Assembly: GCF_007567505.1 (NCBI RefSeq)
Contig: NZ_CP041783.1
Span: 3,038,001-3,102,000, forward strand
Direction: 5' to 3'
Source: Shewanella donghaensis
GTDB taxonomy: Bacteria; Pseudomonadota; Gammaproteobacteria; Enterobacterales; Shewanellaceae
DNA: 64,000 nucleotides
Positions 55,052-64,000 of this stretch are shown piece by piece (positions within the stretch are counted from its first letter, which is position 1; the number at the start of each line of letters is the position of its first letter). The notes beneath the pieces were generated by a model. The model was not told where the DNA came from. It worked only from the letters and a program-made list of their open reading frames with translations, and searched no databases. A program made the position numbers and the translations under genes.

Positions 55052-56116
55052 TTAAGCGTCATTTAATAAATAATCCACAATTCTGTGGCTACATTTTCCG
55101 TCAACGATGCCAGCCAACTCTTCGGTATACTTTTCTCGCATTGGTTTATATGACTGAGGGAATGCAAGCTGATGGTCAACCACCTCTTTTAATTTGGGGT
55201 AGGTTTTAGCATGAGCAGCAACATCTGCATATTTATACAAATCTTGATCAACTCGATTTTTAAACCTGAACTTTAAAATGCCACGGTATGACCAGCGTAA
55301 ATAGTAAAAATCACACCAAACAACAGGCTTACCAAGGGCTGCAAACTCAAATAAAGCAGAAGATGCATCGCTAATTAAAATATCAGCTGAGACCATGAAA
55401 GGTAATAAATTGGCTTCTTCAGCCCCCGCTAGGTATACATTCTCGTATGTAGACCAGTGCTCTAACAATTCTTTCTGCTTCTGATAACTTGGCTTAGTTA
55501 ATGAGAAATAATGTGGTTTTAACAAAATATTATATTCAGAAAACTGCTCCGGCCACCTTTTTGCCATATTCTGAATGCTACTAGGGTAAAAAGTAGGTGC
55601 ATATAATAATGTCGGTTTATTAGGGTCCAAACCGAGTTTGGCGATATCAAGACCCTTTTCAACTCCTTGAATAACCGGATCTAATTTTGCGTAACCTGTA
55701 TCAATAAAAACTTTATCCGGGAACATTACCTGCAAGCGATTTAAGCGATATTGTCCCTCGACAAAACGGACATCGATATCAGATTGGGAAACTGTATAGT
55801 AGACAGATTTTGGCCCTATACCATGTTCCATAAGCGCAGTTTTTGACACCCCTTTCAATTGAGATGCACGAGAAAAAGCATTGCCAAAAATAACCCAACT
55901 AGCCTTGGTAGAAATATAAAGCGCTAACGCCTGAGCCTCATTATCAACCCAAACCGCGTCTAATTGATGCAGTTCAACAAGAGTACGAAGCACGGATTGC
56001 TGCTCTTTATTGTTATAAATAACAAACTTTACCGACTCTGACCTTTGCTGCAGTTCTTTAGCCACTGGCAAGTATTGTGGTAAATAATAAGGGTGTAAAA
56101 CATCAAAATAAATCAC
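55052..56116 (-). CDS. CDP-glycerol:glycerophosphotransferase-type protein
   Basis: A 354-residue protein of the TagB/TagF fold: MEHGIGPKS near residue 95, NILLKPHYFS and the C-terminal ADILISDASSALFEFAALGKPVVW are the family's active-site and nucleotide blocks. Members transfer glycerol phosphate (or other polyol phosphates) from a CDP-activated donor. With the TagD-like gene at 56513 it may decorate the LPS with phosphoglycerol. Confidence 0.82.
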   Translation of the reverse strand: MIYFDVLHPYYLPQYLPVAKELQQRSESVKFVIYNNKEQQSVLRTLVELHQLDAVWVDNEAQALALYISTKASWVIFGNAFSRASQLKGVSKTALMEHGIGPKSVYYTVSQSDIDVRFVEGQYRLNRLQVMFPDKVFIDTGYAKLDPVIQGVEKGLDIAKLGLDPNKPTLLYAPTFYPSSIQNMAKRWPEQFSEYNILLKPHYFSLTKPSYQKQKELLEHWSTYENVYLAGAEEANLLPFMVSADILISDASSALFEFAALGKPVVWCDFYYLRWSYRGILKFRFKNRVDQDLYKYADVAAHAKTYPKLKEVVDHQLAFPQSYKPMREKYTEELAGIVDGKCSHRIVDYLLNDA

Positions 56117-56512
56117 TGATAACTTTTCCCGATTAAATATATTAATTGGTGTGAAACATAAACTTAAAACAAGTTAATTGTATCATACTTAGCGTATGTA
56201 TTGACGCTTAGCACATAGGCTACTATCTCTAACTTTGAAACAATACGGTATGTAAAAATCAATCTCATACAGCCTTTATCGCGAAGTTGAGCTAATAAGA
56301 TGTTTTTTGTGATTTAAGCCTCAAAGATTTAATATTAAGGTGTTCCACAAGGAAGGTTTTGCACAACACCAATAATGAATCTCATGTATTATAAGCAATT
56401 CATTATAACAAATGTCTTTCTTTGAACTCTGTAGTGCCATATACACTCATAATATGAAGCTATGACAAGCTAGCGTAATATAAGACAGTATAACAATACT
56501 TAAGGATCCAAC
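56117..56512. other. Divergent intergenic region
   Basis: 396 bp, AT-rich, between the glycerophosphotransferase and the TagD-like gene. I see no JUMPstart/ops element, no strong hairpin and no supportable coding frame. Confidence 0.5.
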
Positions 56513-56959
56513 TTGAATACAATAGTTTATGTTTCTGGAACATTCGATTTGTTCCATAGTAATCATTTAAAGATGATCGAATATGGCCGAGGTTTGGGTG
56601 ACACGTTAATAGTTGGCGTAAGTACTGATGAACTTGTATGCAGCTATAAAAACCCACCAGCCGTACCGTTTGAAGAAAGAATAGCCATTGTTCAAGGGCT
56701 TAGAGCCCCAGATATTGTTATCCCGCAACATACTTTAGAACACACCCAAACAGTTAAAAATTTAAATATGGATGTCTTTGTAATTGGCGATGATTGGGCA
56801 GGTAAATATGACTACTTGGAAGAGCAAGGGGTAAAAGTTTTCTATTTGCCTTACGGAAAAGGCGTGAGCTCTACAAATTTGAAAAAGAAAATACATGATG
56901 AGTATTCAAAACTTATCGAAACAAGTGATAAGCACCCAATTCCAGAGCCAAGAACCTGA
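56513..56959 (+). CDS. Glycerol-3-phosphate cytidylyltransferase (TagD-like)
   Basis: A 148-residue nucleotidyltransferase that starts with TTG (56513), preceded by AAGGA at 6 bp. VSGTFDLFHSNHLKMIEYG contains the HxxH-type site (HSNH instead of HxGH), and GKGVSSTNLKKKI the C-terminal loop. It should make CDP-glycerol (or a CDP-polyol) from CTP. The following SDR is 2 bp away. Confidence 0.82.
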   Translation: MNTIVYVSGTFDLFHSNHLKMIEYGRGLGDTLIVGVSTDELVCSYKNPPAVPFEERIAIVQGLRAPDIVIPQHTLEHTQTVKNLNMDVFVIGDDWAGKYDYLEEQGVKVFYLPYGKGVSSTNLKKKIHDEYSKLIETSDKHPIPEPRT

Positions 56960-56961
56960 AG

Positions 56962-57579
56962 ATGAAGATGAAGATGAAAAAAATACTCATAACAGGCGGC
57001 AGTGGTGACCTTTCTCAAGGCTTAAAACTTGCTTTAGAATCTGAGTTTGAGGTTTTATCTCCCTCTAGACAAGAGCTAGATGTTACTAGTATTGACTCAG
57101 TAAAACGTTATTTTTCAACTCATAATTTTGACATTGTGATCAACTGTGCAGGAAAACTGTATTCATCATTAGTGACAGATTCTGATCCACTACAATGGAT
57201 TGAAGATATTAATGTTAATTTAATTGGGACCTATTTAGTCTGTAAATTTGCTTTGGTTTCAAATAGAAAAACAAAAATCATTAATATTTCATCTACCGCA
57301 GCATATGCCAATTATAAAGATTGGACTTCATACTGTGCCTCTAAAGCTGGTGTGATGAAATTATCATTAGGTCTTTTTGATGAAGGTCTAGATATTATAG
57401 TTATGTGCCCTGGAGCTATCGATACTAAGCTCAGAAATGGACTTAGTATCCCCAATAATAATGTCATGGATATAACAGAAGGTATTGCCCCAATTTTAGA
57501 TGCCGTTAATGGTCAGTATAAAAGTGGTGAGATCATTTTCTATCGAAAAGGTGACTTAGAAGTGAGACAGACTTACTAA
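56962..57579 (+). CDS. Short-chain dehydrogenase/reductase
   Basis: A 205-residue SDR: NAD(P) loop ITGGSGDLSQGLK, NCAGK, NISSTAA and the catalytic YCASK (Tyr-x3-Lys). Three ATGs lie in a row (GAAGATGAAGATGAAGATG, starts at 56962, 56968 or 56974). Coupled to the cytidylyltransferase, so it may reduce a sugar or polyol phosphate before activation, as in CDP-ribitol or CDP-glycerol-like pathways. Substrate unproven. Confidence 0.83.
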   Translation: MKMKMKKILITGGSGDLSQGLKLALESEFEVLSPSRQELDVTSIDSVKRYFSTHNFDIVINCAGKLYSSLVTDSDPLQWIEDINVNLIGTYLVCKFALVSNRKTKIINISSTAAYANYKDWTSYCASKAGVMKLSLGLFDEGLDIIVMCPGAIDTKLRNGLSIPNNNVMDITEGIAPILDAVNGQYKSGEIIFYRKGDLEVRQTY

Positions 57580-57790
57580 TCTAATTAACCATAATAAATA
57601 CTGACATTAAAAGTCGCCTTAATAGCCTATATTTAAAACAGTTTTGACCATAATGAGAGCCACAACAGCCTAATCTCATTGCCATAGCCTCTAATCGTCC
57701 TCATTGAACCAATGGGGATAATTTTTATCTACAGTCATTTCAAGGTATGCTTTAGGCATTATCATTGTTTAACCATAGAATCTCATTTTT

Positions 57791-58900
57791 ATGTCATTAA
57801 TATCTGCAGAACAATTCGCCAACTGCAAGCGAATGCTATTTGTATCCCCTGTTGCTTTAGGTGATTTTTTATACCTAAAAACATTTTTAATCGCATTAAA
57901 AAACAAATACCCGCACATAGAGTTAGATATTTGGCTTGATGACAATAGGCGCAATACAGATAGCTGGCGCTTGTCTCGCAGTAAAATATTACAACAATGG
58001 ATGGCTGCAGAGCCTGCTTTTGGGCTAACTTATGGATGTACCGATTCAGACAGTGCTGTTCAGGACAATATTAAGCAAGCCAAACTGCGTAATTATGACC
58101 TTATTTTCTGCCATTCAGTCAGCAAAAGTAAGCAGTACTCTAAAATTGCCAGAGCGATTAGTTCAAATGCGTTTATCGTATCTAGCCTACCCAAGGTTAA
58201 GTATTGGGGCTTACTCGACTCTTTACAATTTAAGCACTCTGATGCGCGTTTCAGGATCAATCCTAACGAGTTACCTTCCAATCATCATATTACTGATCGC
58301 TACGCGAATATTTTTGAAAAGGTTACTGGTCTCGTGGTAGCTAAAAATGAGCTCATGCCTTCCATGGTTATACCTCAATCCATGCAGCCAATTACTGATG
58401 CATGGATTAAAAACCGTTTTAATGACGAATCTCGCCAAGGACCGTTAATATTTTTAAATCATCTATCGACCAATACCAAGAAAGATTGGGATATAGAACA
58501 GTTATTCGACTTAATTTTAAGAATTAGCGCCACAGCATTGGATAATCGATTTATCATTAACGTCACTAGAGAGAGTTTTGATGAAGTCAGTTTAGCGACA
58601 GAGAAATTTACCGCTAACAATTCACTTCAAATTGCAGTCTTTACCGTTGAAGATCACTTTTTTGAATTACCGTCACTTATTGCTAAGTCAGATTTTGTTA
58701 TCACTGTTGATACTGCAATTTTACATTTTGCCTTTGCCGCAAAAAGGCCGCTTATTTCGATGATGAGATCAAAGAAACCTTATTGGGCTCCACCAGCAAG
58801 TAAACAGTCTCATGTACTATATGCGACAGAAGGTAAGGGATATGTCTCAGATATCAGTGTCGATAAGGTATATGCTCAATACCTAACAATGACAAACTAA
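57791..58900 (+). CDS. Glycosyltransferase family 9-like protein
   Basis: A 369-residue protein with the heptosyltransferase layout: N-terminal RMLFVSPVALGDFLYLKTFL, C-terminal SLIAKSDFVITVDTAILHFA (the nucleotide-sugar block SDTGPxH is changed to VDTAILH) and GPLIFLNHLSTNTKKDW. More divergent than the gene at 59841. LPS core transfer is likely; the sugar is unknown. Confidence 0.75.
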   Translation: MSLISAEQFANCKRMLFVSPVALGDFLYLKTFLIALKNKYPHIELDIWLDDNRRNTDSWRLSRSKILQQWMAAEPAFGLTYGCTDSDSAVQDNIKQAKLRNYDLIFCHSVSKSKQYSKIARAISSNAFIVSSLPKVKYWGLLDSLQFKHSDARFRINPNELPSNHHITDRYANIFEKVTGLVVAKNELMPSMVIPQSMQPITDAWIKNRFNDESRQGPLIFLNHLSTNTKKDWDIEQLFDLILRISATALDNRFIINVTRESFDEVSLATEKFTANNSLQIAVFTVEDHFFELPSLIAKSDFVITVDTAILHFAFAAKRPLISMMRSKKPYWAPPASKQSHVLYATEGKGYVSDISVDKVYAQYLTMTN

Positions 58901-58930
58901 ACTTACAGCACACAATTTGGAAATGTTTAC

Positions 58931-59779
58931 ATGAAAAAAGCAATATTCACTCTCGCCATTGGCGATAATCCTATGTATAAAGCTGCGGTAGAGAGTTTTG
59001 AAGCATATGGAGAAAAGGTCGGTGCTGATGTCATTGTTTCAGATGAACTCCATTACAAATTAAAAGTTAATAATAAAAAGTATGATGCTAGCCCTGCTTG
59101 GTCTGAAAAATTGTATATGGCAGAATTATTAAAAAAGTACGACAGGATACTTTATATTGATGCCGACATGATAATTGCGCCATGGGCTGAGAATATTTTT
59201 GAAGAATATAGTTCATTGAATACTGTCTATATGTTTAACGAAGGATGCTATAAAAATCGTACGGAACACGCTAAAAAAATTAATAGCATATTAGGTGAAG
59301 TTGACTGGCCTATTGAAAGTAACGAGATGGTTTACTTCAATTCAGGCATGATATTAGTGTCTAAAGAAGCCAATCTTTTTAAAAATGCCAGCGCAGAAGA
59401 AATGCAAAAAGTCTGCAATGAAGTGAAGTTCTATGACCAAACCTATATCAACTACCTGATATTTAGAGATAAAATAGACTACGTTTGTATCGATAAAAAA
59501 TTCAATAGAATGCCCTTACTGGGCTTAGATGGTTACAAAGATGCTAGCTTTATCCACTATGCAGGACGTGGATATCGAGAAAAAATTCCGATGCGAGAGC
59601 TAAAATATATCATTGATTATTGTGATTTTTTTGCTGAAACGCTATCTGAAGAAGAGATTCTTAAATATAAGCAGCAGTCATGGCACTGGTATATGCTAAA
59701 ACAACAAAGAAAAACAAAGTTACCCATTGCGTTATTAAGCGCTGTATTTGGTCTCTTTCACCCACAACATAAATACTAA
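58931..59779 (+). CDS. GT8-type glycosyltransferase
   Basis: A 282-residue GT-A enzyme: FTLAIGDNPMYKAAVESF at the N-terminus, YDRILYIDADMIIAPW with the DAD metal site, and FNSGMILV. It is encoded 30 bp after the GT9-like gene, probably cotranscribed. Sugar and acceptor unknown, presumably the LPS outer core. Confidence 0.8.
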   Translation: MKKAIFTLAIGDNPMYKAAVESFEAYGEKVGADVIVSDELHYKLKVNNKKYDASPAWSEKLYMAELLKKYDRILYIDADMIIAPWAENIFEEYSSLNTVYMFNEGCYKNRTEHAKKINSILGEVDWPIESNEMVYFNSGMILVSKEANLFKNASAEEMQKVCNEVKFYDQTYINYLIFRDKIDYVCIDKKFNRMPLLGLDGYKDASFIHYAGRGYREKIPMRELKYIIDYCDFFAETLSEEEILKYKQQSWHWYMLKQQRKTKLPIALLSAVFGLFHPQHKY

Positions 59780-59794
59780 GTTTTAAGCCCACGA

Positions 59795-59830
59795 TCTCCT
59801 TAGCTATTGTGATAATGATAACTAAGGAGA
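59795..59830. terminator. Hairpin between convergent glycosyltransferase genes
   Basis: TCTCCTTAG pairs with CTAAGGAGA across an 18-nt AT-rich loop; the T run is weak, so termination is only likely. Confidence 0.45.
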
Positions 59831-59840
59831 ATAAAGTACC

Positions 59841-60872
59841 TCAAGCTATTTTAACAAACTGCGCTATCACACTTTCAACAGTAATTTTCTCCATCAAATC
59901 ATCTCCCTTAGCCCTTTTCCCCCAAGCAATTGCAGCATCGGGGAATTGAAGTTTAATAACTTCCTCATACACACTCACCACATGTTGCAGCGATAAATAT
60001 GGACCAGTGCGCCCTGGATTTGAATGGGCATACAGACCAATCACTGGGGTACCTTGTGTCACCGCCATATGTGCAGGCCCGGTATCAGGGGCGATCACCA
60101 TGCTGGCGTTTTTAAGTAAAGCCAACAGTTGGGTTAGCGTGGTTTTACCAATCTGGTTTTCAATAGTGGTTTTACACAGCTGCACAATGTTTTGAGCCAA
60201 ATCCGCTTCAAGCTGACTAGGGCCACCACAAAGCATCACGCGATAACCCTGATTGACAGCATAATCAGCAACCGCAGCATATCGCTCAGGTAACCAGTTA
60301 CGTTCCGCTTTGCTGGCTGCAGGGCAAATCACTAACACTTTGTCATCACCTGAGATAAGCCTATTGGCAAACTCGGTATCCACTGCAGGCACAGGAATAT
60401 TCCAGCGAGGCGTTAAATCATTAACCCCAATCGCTTTAGCAAAGCCCATAAAACCCTCTAAAACATGCGGTGTTGCTAATGGTTCAACGGCATGATTGGT
60501 GACTAACCACTGACCTTCTTTAGCACGTGCTTTATCAAAACCAACACGGACTTTCGCCGATATCATCATTGAAGCGATGGTTGCTCGAAGCGCTACTTGC
60601 ATATGCAGTAATACATCAAAGCGTTGCCCTGATAATGCGGTTTTTAATTGGCCATAACTGCGCCAGCCTTGTGATTTATCAAAAATGACAAACTCAACCC
60701 CAGGCATATGCTTCACCAGTTGATATTCAATTTTCCCAATAACCCAGGTGATCGCTAAATCAGGATATTGACGCTGAATAGCTTGCACCATAGCAACCGC
60801 ATGGCAAACATCACCGATAGCGGATAAACGAAGTAAACATAGGGATTTCATGGATGAAAAATCTGCTTTCAT
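59841..60872 (-). CDS. Heptosyltransferase (GT9), LPS core
   Basis: A 343-residue enzyme, best started at Met8 (60851, MKSLCLLRLSAIGDVCHAVA). Canonical blocks LRLSAIGDVCHA, VICPAASKAERNW and ASMVIAPDTGPAHMAVTQGTPVIGL. It transfers a heptose to the LPS inner core; WaaC versus WaaF cannot be told from reading. Divergent from kdkA. Confidence 0.9.
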   Translation of the reverse strand: MKADFSSMKSLCLLRLSAIGDVCHAVAMVQAIQRQYPDLAITWVIGKIEYQLVKHMPGVEFVIFDKSQGWRSYGQLKTALSGQRFDVLLHMQVALRATIASMMISAKVRVGFDKARAKEGQWLVTNHAVEPLATPHVLEGFMGFAKAIGVNDLTPRWNIPVPAVDTEFANRLISGDDKVLVICPAASKAERNWLPERYAAVADYAVNQGYRVMLCGGPSQLEADLAQNIVQLCKTTIENQIGKTTLTQLLALLKNASMVIAPDTGPAHMAVTQGTPVIGLYAHSNPGRTGPYLSLQHVVSVYEEVIKLQFPDAAIAWGKRAKGDDLMEKITVESVIAQFVKIA

Positions 60873-60975
60873 GGATTACCACTGACGATGCAAAGGGAAA
60901 TAAGTACAAGTATTCGATCTTAATGTAGAATATTGTTTTTAGCCACTGACAATCAACGCTTTTTATCATTGACCT

Positions 60976-61689
60976 ATGCATATTGAATTAACAGACAAAG
61001 GGATCATTGCTTGGTGTGAGCCACTCGCACAGCAATTAGCACCCGCACAGTTCCAAGCTGAGTATTGGCAGCAACTCAATGCAATTATAGGGCAATCTAA
61101 AGGCCGCTATACCACGTGGTTTGTTGAACATAGTCAACAGCGCTGGGTATTGCGTCACTATTGGCGTGGTGGGCTTATCGAAAAGTTCAGTCGTGATGCC
61201 TATGTGTTTACCGGCATGGCACGTACTAGAGCCGTTGCTGAACTGGCATTATTGGAAAAGCTATATGATGAAGGGCTCCCTGTCCCGAGGCCTATTGCTG
61301 CAAATGTCGAACGCTTTGGTATTTGGTACCGTGCAGATCTTATCATTGAGCTTATTGATGGCGCTAAAGATTTAGTCGCTTATCTATCAAAGGTCGCGAT
61401 GAATGACCAACAATGGCAACAACTTGGCGCTGTCATTGCCACATTTCATAACCGCGGTGTTTATCACGCTGATCTTAATGCTAAAAACATCTTATTGGCC
61501 ACAGAACAGTTTTATCTTATCGACTTTGACCGTGGCGCAATAAAAACACCTGCTAAGCAATGGCAGCAAGCGAACTTGAGTCGGTTATTACGCTCATTTA
61601 ACAAAGAAAAAACTAAACTGCCGAGCCTGAATTTCAATGATGCAAATTGGCAGCTATTACTAAAAGGCTACGAAAAAGCAATTAACTAA
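60976..61689 (+). CDS. kdkA: 3-deoxy-D-manno-octulosonate kinase KdkA
   Basis: A 237-residue kinase-fold protein: active site HNRGVYHADLNAKNILL and FYLIDFDRGAIK, with RHYWRGGLIEKFSRDAY of the WaaP/KdkA group. It phosphorylates Kdo in the LPS inner core. Next to waaA, as expected. Confidence 0.93.
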   Translation: MHIELTDKGIIAWCEPLAQQLAPAQFQAEYWQQLNAIIGQSKGRYTTWFVEHSQQRWVLRHYWRGGLIEKFSRDAYVFTGMARTRAVAELALLEKLYDEGLPVPRPIAANVERFGIWYRADLIIELIDGAKDLVAYLSKVAMNDQQWQQLGAVIATFHNRGVYHADLNAKNILLATEQFYLIDFDRGAIKTPAKQWQQANLSRLLRSFNKEKTKLPSLNFNDANWQLLLKGYEKAIN

Positions 61690-61696
61690 CTAGAGC

Positions 61697-61859
61697 TCTA
61701 ATAACAAGGTCTAATAACAAGGTCTAATAACAAGGTCTAATAACAAGGTCTAATAACAAGGTCTAATAACAAGGTCTAATAACAAGGTCTAATAACAAGG
61801 TCTAATAACAAGGTCTAATAACAAGGTCTAATAAAAGTCTAATAAAAGTCTAATAAAAG
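61697..61859. repeat. Variable-number tandem repeat: ten 13-bp plus three 11-bp units
   Basis: TCTAATAACAAGG is repeated ten times without a single mismatch (61697-61826), followed by three copies of the related TCTAATAAAAG (61827-61859). It fills the space between the convergent kdkA and waaA genes, starting 8 bp after the kdkA stop codon. Confidence 0.95.
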
Positions 61860-61877
61860 CTCTAATGAATAGACCGA

Positions 61878-63158
61878 TTACTGAATTAGTTGAGATAATT
61901 GTAATTGCTGTTCAATAATCTCAAGTTGCTTTTGCATCGCGCCGCGATTTTGAGCAACCACTTCTAAGCTTGCTTTGGCAGCAGCGTCATGTAAATCAGC
62001 TTGGCTAAACATCTGCAATAATAGTTCAGCAAGTTCATCACTATCTTGAATGACCCTTAAGCCACCAGCTTGTTCAAGCAATGTTGTTATTTCAGCAAAG
62101 TCCCAATGATGAGGCCCCACACATACAGGCAGTCCCATTGCAGCGGGTTCTAATGGATTGTGGCCGCCATTTTCAATAAGGGTGCCACCGACAAAAGCGA
62201 AATTAGCCGTACCATATAGCATCAACAATTCCCCCATCGTATCCCCAAGGATGACTTGAGTCTGTTCATTAACGGCTTCATTCATACTGCGCCGAGCTAA
62301 CGTTAACCCTTGCTGGGTTACTGATACAGCAGCGACATTAAATTGCTCGGGGTGTCTTGGCGCCATAATTAATAACGCATCAGGATACTGCTGAAGCACT
62401 TCTTTATGAGCTTGCAGCATAATATCAAACTCGCCAGGATGAACACTGCCAGCCACCCACACAGGCGCTTGTGAACGATCCCACGAGTCTTTTAATGTTT
62501 TTGCTTGTGAATATTTGTTGTCATCAATCTGTAAATCAAACTTCAAACTGCCGCAAACACTTAATACGTCAGGCATAACTCCTAAAGCTTCAAAACGGTT
62601 TGATTCCGCTTGGGTTTGCACTGCGATAGCATCTAATGCCACCAGCATAGGTCGGCTTAAAGTTATTTGCTTTTGGTATTTATCTGCGGACTTTTGCGAT
62701 AACCGCGCATTAGCTAGCACTAAACGGGTGTTATTTTTCTTTGCAAAGTAAAGTAAGTTAGGCCAAAGTTCTGTTTCCATAATGACACAAAGTTTAGGGT
62801 TTACTTGCTTGATGAAGCGACTAACACAAAAGTTAATGTCAAAGGGGAGATAACAATGCTGCACGCTATCACCAAAAGCTTTTATCACCTCTGCAGAGCC
62901 AGTAGGACTTGTAGTGGTGACCGTAAATGTTAGCTGTGGATGACGACTCATTAGCGTTTTAATGACAGGGATTGCCGCAAGCGTTTCCCCCATAGACACA
63001 CTATGAAAAAGTACATCCGTTTGCTTTAATCGCGTCAATCCAAATCGTTCACCCCAACGACCACGATAGTCCGGACTTTTGATCGTACGAAAACCCAAAT
63101 AGGCTAAGATAAGGGGAAATAATAGCAAGAGTAAAACGGAATATATGCCACGAGTCAT
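61878..63158 (-). CDS. waaA: Kdo transferase WaaA (KdtA)
   Basis: A 426-residue GT30 enzyme: membrane anchor at the N-terminus (YSVLLLLLFPLILAYLGF), GRWGERFG, HSVSMGETLAAIPVIK, FTVTTTSPTGSAEV, VIMETELWPNLLYF, VAGSVHPGE and the C-terminal IENGGHNPLEPAAMGLPVCV. It adds Kdo to lipid IVA. Confidence 0.95.
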   Translation of the reverse strand: MTRGIYSVLLLLLFPLILAYLGFRTIKSPDYRGRWGERFGLTRLKQTDVLFHSVSMGETLAAIPVIKTLMSRHPQLTFTVTTTSPTGSAEVIKAFGDSVQHCYLPFDINFCVSRFIKQVNPKLCVIMETELWPNLLYFAKKNNTRLVLANARLSQKSADKYQKQITLSRPMLVALDAIAVQTQAESNRFEALGVMPDVLSVCGSLKFDLQIDDNKYSQAKTLKDSWDRSQAPVWVAGSVHPGEFDIMLQAHKEVLQQYPDALLIMAPRHPEQFNVAAVSVTQQGLTLARRSMNEAVNEQTQVILGDTMGELLMLYGTANFAFVGGTLIENGGHNPLEPAAMGLPVCVGPHHWDFAEITTLLEQAGGLRVIQDSDELAELLLQMFSQADLHDAAAKASLEVVAQNRGAMQKQLEIIEQQLQLSQLIQ

Positions 63159-63290
63159 GAAAAGTACTTGATCAATTTTGCTTGTCGGATAAACACAATG
63201 CTAACATAATCTAAATTCATAGGGATATGAGCTAAGCAGTAAGTTTTTACGAAATGATTTATTCATGAGTATCTGACAATTGGAACCAAT

Positions 63291-63947
63291 ATGAAAACCC
63301 GCGATAAGATAGTTTTTGCCAGCCTTGAACTTTTTAACGAACACGGTGAACGTAGTATTACTACTAATCACATAGCGGCTCATCTCAGTATTAGTCCAGG
63401 GAACCTTTATTACCATTTCCGTAATAAAGAAGACATTATTAATTCCATCTTTGCTTTGTATGAAAGCCATTTAGAATCCGGTTTCAAACCTTACGAAGAT
63501 ACTACCGTTGATATTGAACTGTTGATGGGATATTTCGATGCGATGTTTTATACCTTGTGGCAATTTCGATTTATGTACGCCAACCTTGCCGATATTCTCA
63601 GCCGCGACGATGCATTAAAGACGCGTTATTTAAAAGCACAGGAACAAGTTTTATCACGCTCAAGTAACGTGTTAAGAAAACTGAAGAGCGACGGTTTCCT
63701 TGAAATCGATGATGACAAAGTTACTGCACTGGCAGATACCATTAAAATGATGGTGAGTTTTTGGATTAGCTATCAGTTAACCCAATCAAGCACGTCGACC
63801 ATCACTAAAGCGACTTTGTATGAAGGTCTACTCAGAGTGTTGATGATTTTTAAAGCCTACTCAACTCCAGACTCACAAGCCACGTTCACCCGCTTAGAAC
63901 AGCATTACCTTGATGTTGCTTCACAAGAACGAGACGCTGCAGCGTAA
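63291..63947 (+). CDS. TetR-family transcriptional regulator
   Basis: A 218-residue protein with a clear HTH (TRDKIVFASLELFNEHGERS, TTNHIAAHLSISPGNLYYHF, RNKEDIINSIF). The C-terminal domain matches the TetR group found in many Shewanella and Vibrio next to LPS genes, but its ligand is unknown. Divergent from waaA. Confidence 0.88.
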   Translation: MKTRDKIVFASLELFNEHGERSITTNHIAAHLSISPGNLYYHFRNKEDIINSIFALYESHLESGFKPYEDTTVDIELLMGYFDAMFYTLWQFRFMYANLADILSRDDALKTRYLKAQEQVLSRSSNVLRKLKSDGFLEIDDDKVTALADTIKMMVSFWISYQLTQSSTSTITKATLYEGLLRVLMIFKAYSTPDSQATFTRLEQHYLDVASQERDAAA

Positions 63948-64000
63948 ATAGCCAATCACCACACACATACAAACTGCCTTTTTATGACTAAAATAGAGTC

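Noticed and set aside
59807..59821. GATAATGATAAC as a Fur box
   Set aside because: It lies in the loop of a hairpin between two convergent genes and has no promoter around it.
61697..61859. Plasmid- or phage-type iteron origin
   Set aside because: No replication gene, DnaA box or AT-rich melting region next to the repeats; flanked by housekeeping LPS genes.

Overview
The window is chromosomal DNA of a marine gammaproteobacterium, almost certainly Shewanella. The evidence is the order gor ... menF, yhhQ, ryhB, a sigma-54 two-component pair, tupABC-mobA-moeA-moaA, mutM, coaD, kdkA, waaA, which matches my memory of the S. oneidensis chromosome, together with AT-rich DNA and many electron-transfer genes. 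I see no rRNA, tRNA, insertion sequence, prophage or CRISPR array. One gene, an S9 peptidase, is broken by a frameshift.

Layout. 1-2.3 kb: end of gor and divergent TetR and LysR regulators. 2.4-7.5 kb: a catabolic and respiratory island with a porin, the periplasmic DMSP lyase DddY, and a two-gene tetraheme cytochrome/flavoprotein reductase that probably uses the acrylate DddY releases; the dddY and reductase promoters share a palindrome. 7.5-14.7 kb: an undefined uptake system with a TonB-dependent receptor, a complete ECF transporter, a TiaS-like IDDTD protein and a small Cys/His protein, facing an excisionase-HTH/PBP-like regulator. 14.7-28 kb: broken S9 peptidase, a secreted protein coupled to an amidotransferase, a 7TMR-DISM diguanylate cyclase, flotillin yqiJK, an XRE regulator with three 14-bp iterons, and a CDF metal exporter with its MarR regulator and operators. 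28-39 kb: an Mn exporter under a yybP-ykoY riboswitch, ccoG under an apparent sigma-54 promoter with its regulator next door, YeiH, PqiA-like and HD-GYP proteins, menF, and a preQ1-type riboswitch before yhhQ.

39.2-40.2 kb: the most striking stretch. Two complete Fur-box-driven RyhB small-RNA genes lie in tandem. Three more RyhB core-plus-terminator units follow in exact 100-bp register and have no Fur box. 40.2-49.7 kb: a histidine kinase and NtrC-type regulator beside a tungstate/molybdate uptake and molybdenum-cofactor operon with a perfect -24/-12 promoter and two upstream repeats. 49.7-64 kb: mutM, coaD, a Wzi-like protein and a lipopolysaccharide core region (GT2, GT8, GT9, GT25, CDP-glycerol-type phosphotransferase, TagD-like cytidylyltransferase, KdkA, WaaA), with a 13-bp VNTR between kdkA and waaA, ending in a TetR regulator.

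Several parts fit a life of switching between oxygen and alternative acceptors while rationing metals: molybdenum/tungsten cofactor supply, iron sparing by RyhB, Mn and Zn export, CcoG for cbb3 oxidase copper, menaquinone synthesis, and periplasmic acrylate respiration. All functional calls come from reading the sequence and from knowledge of the families; no database search was run.
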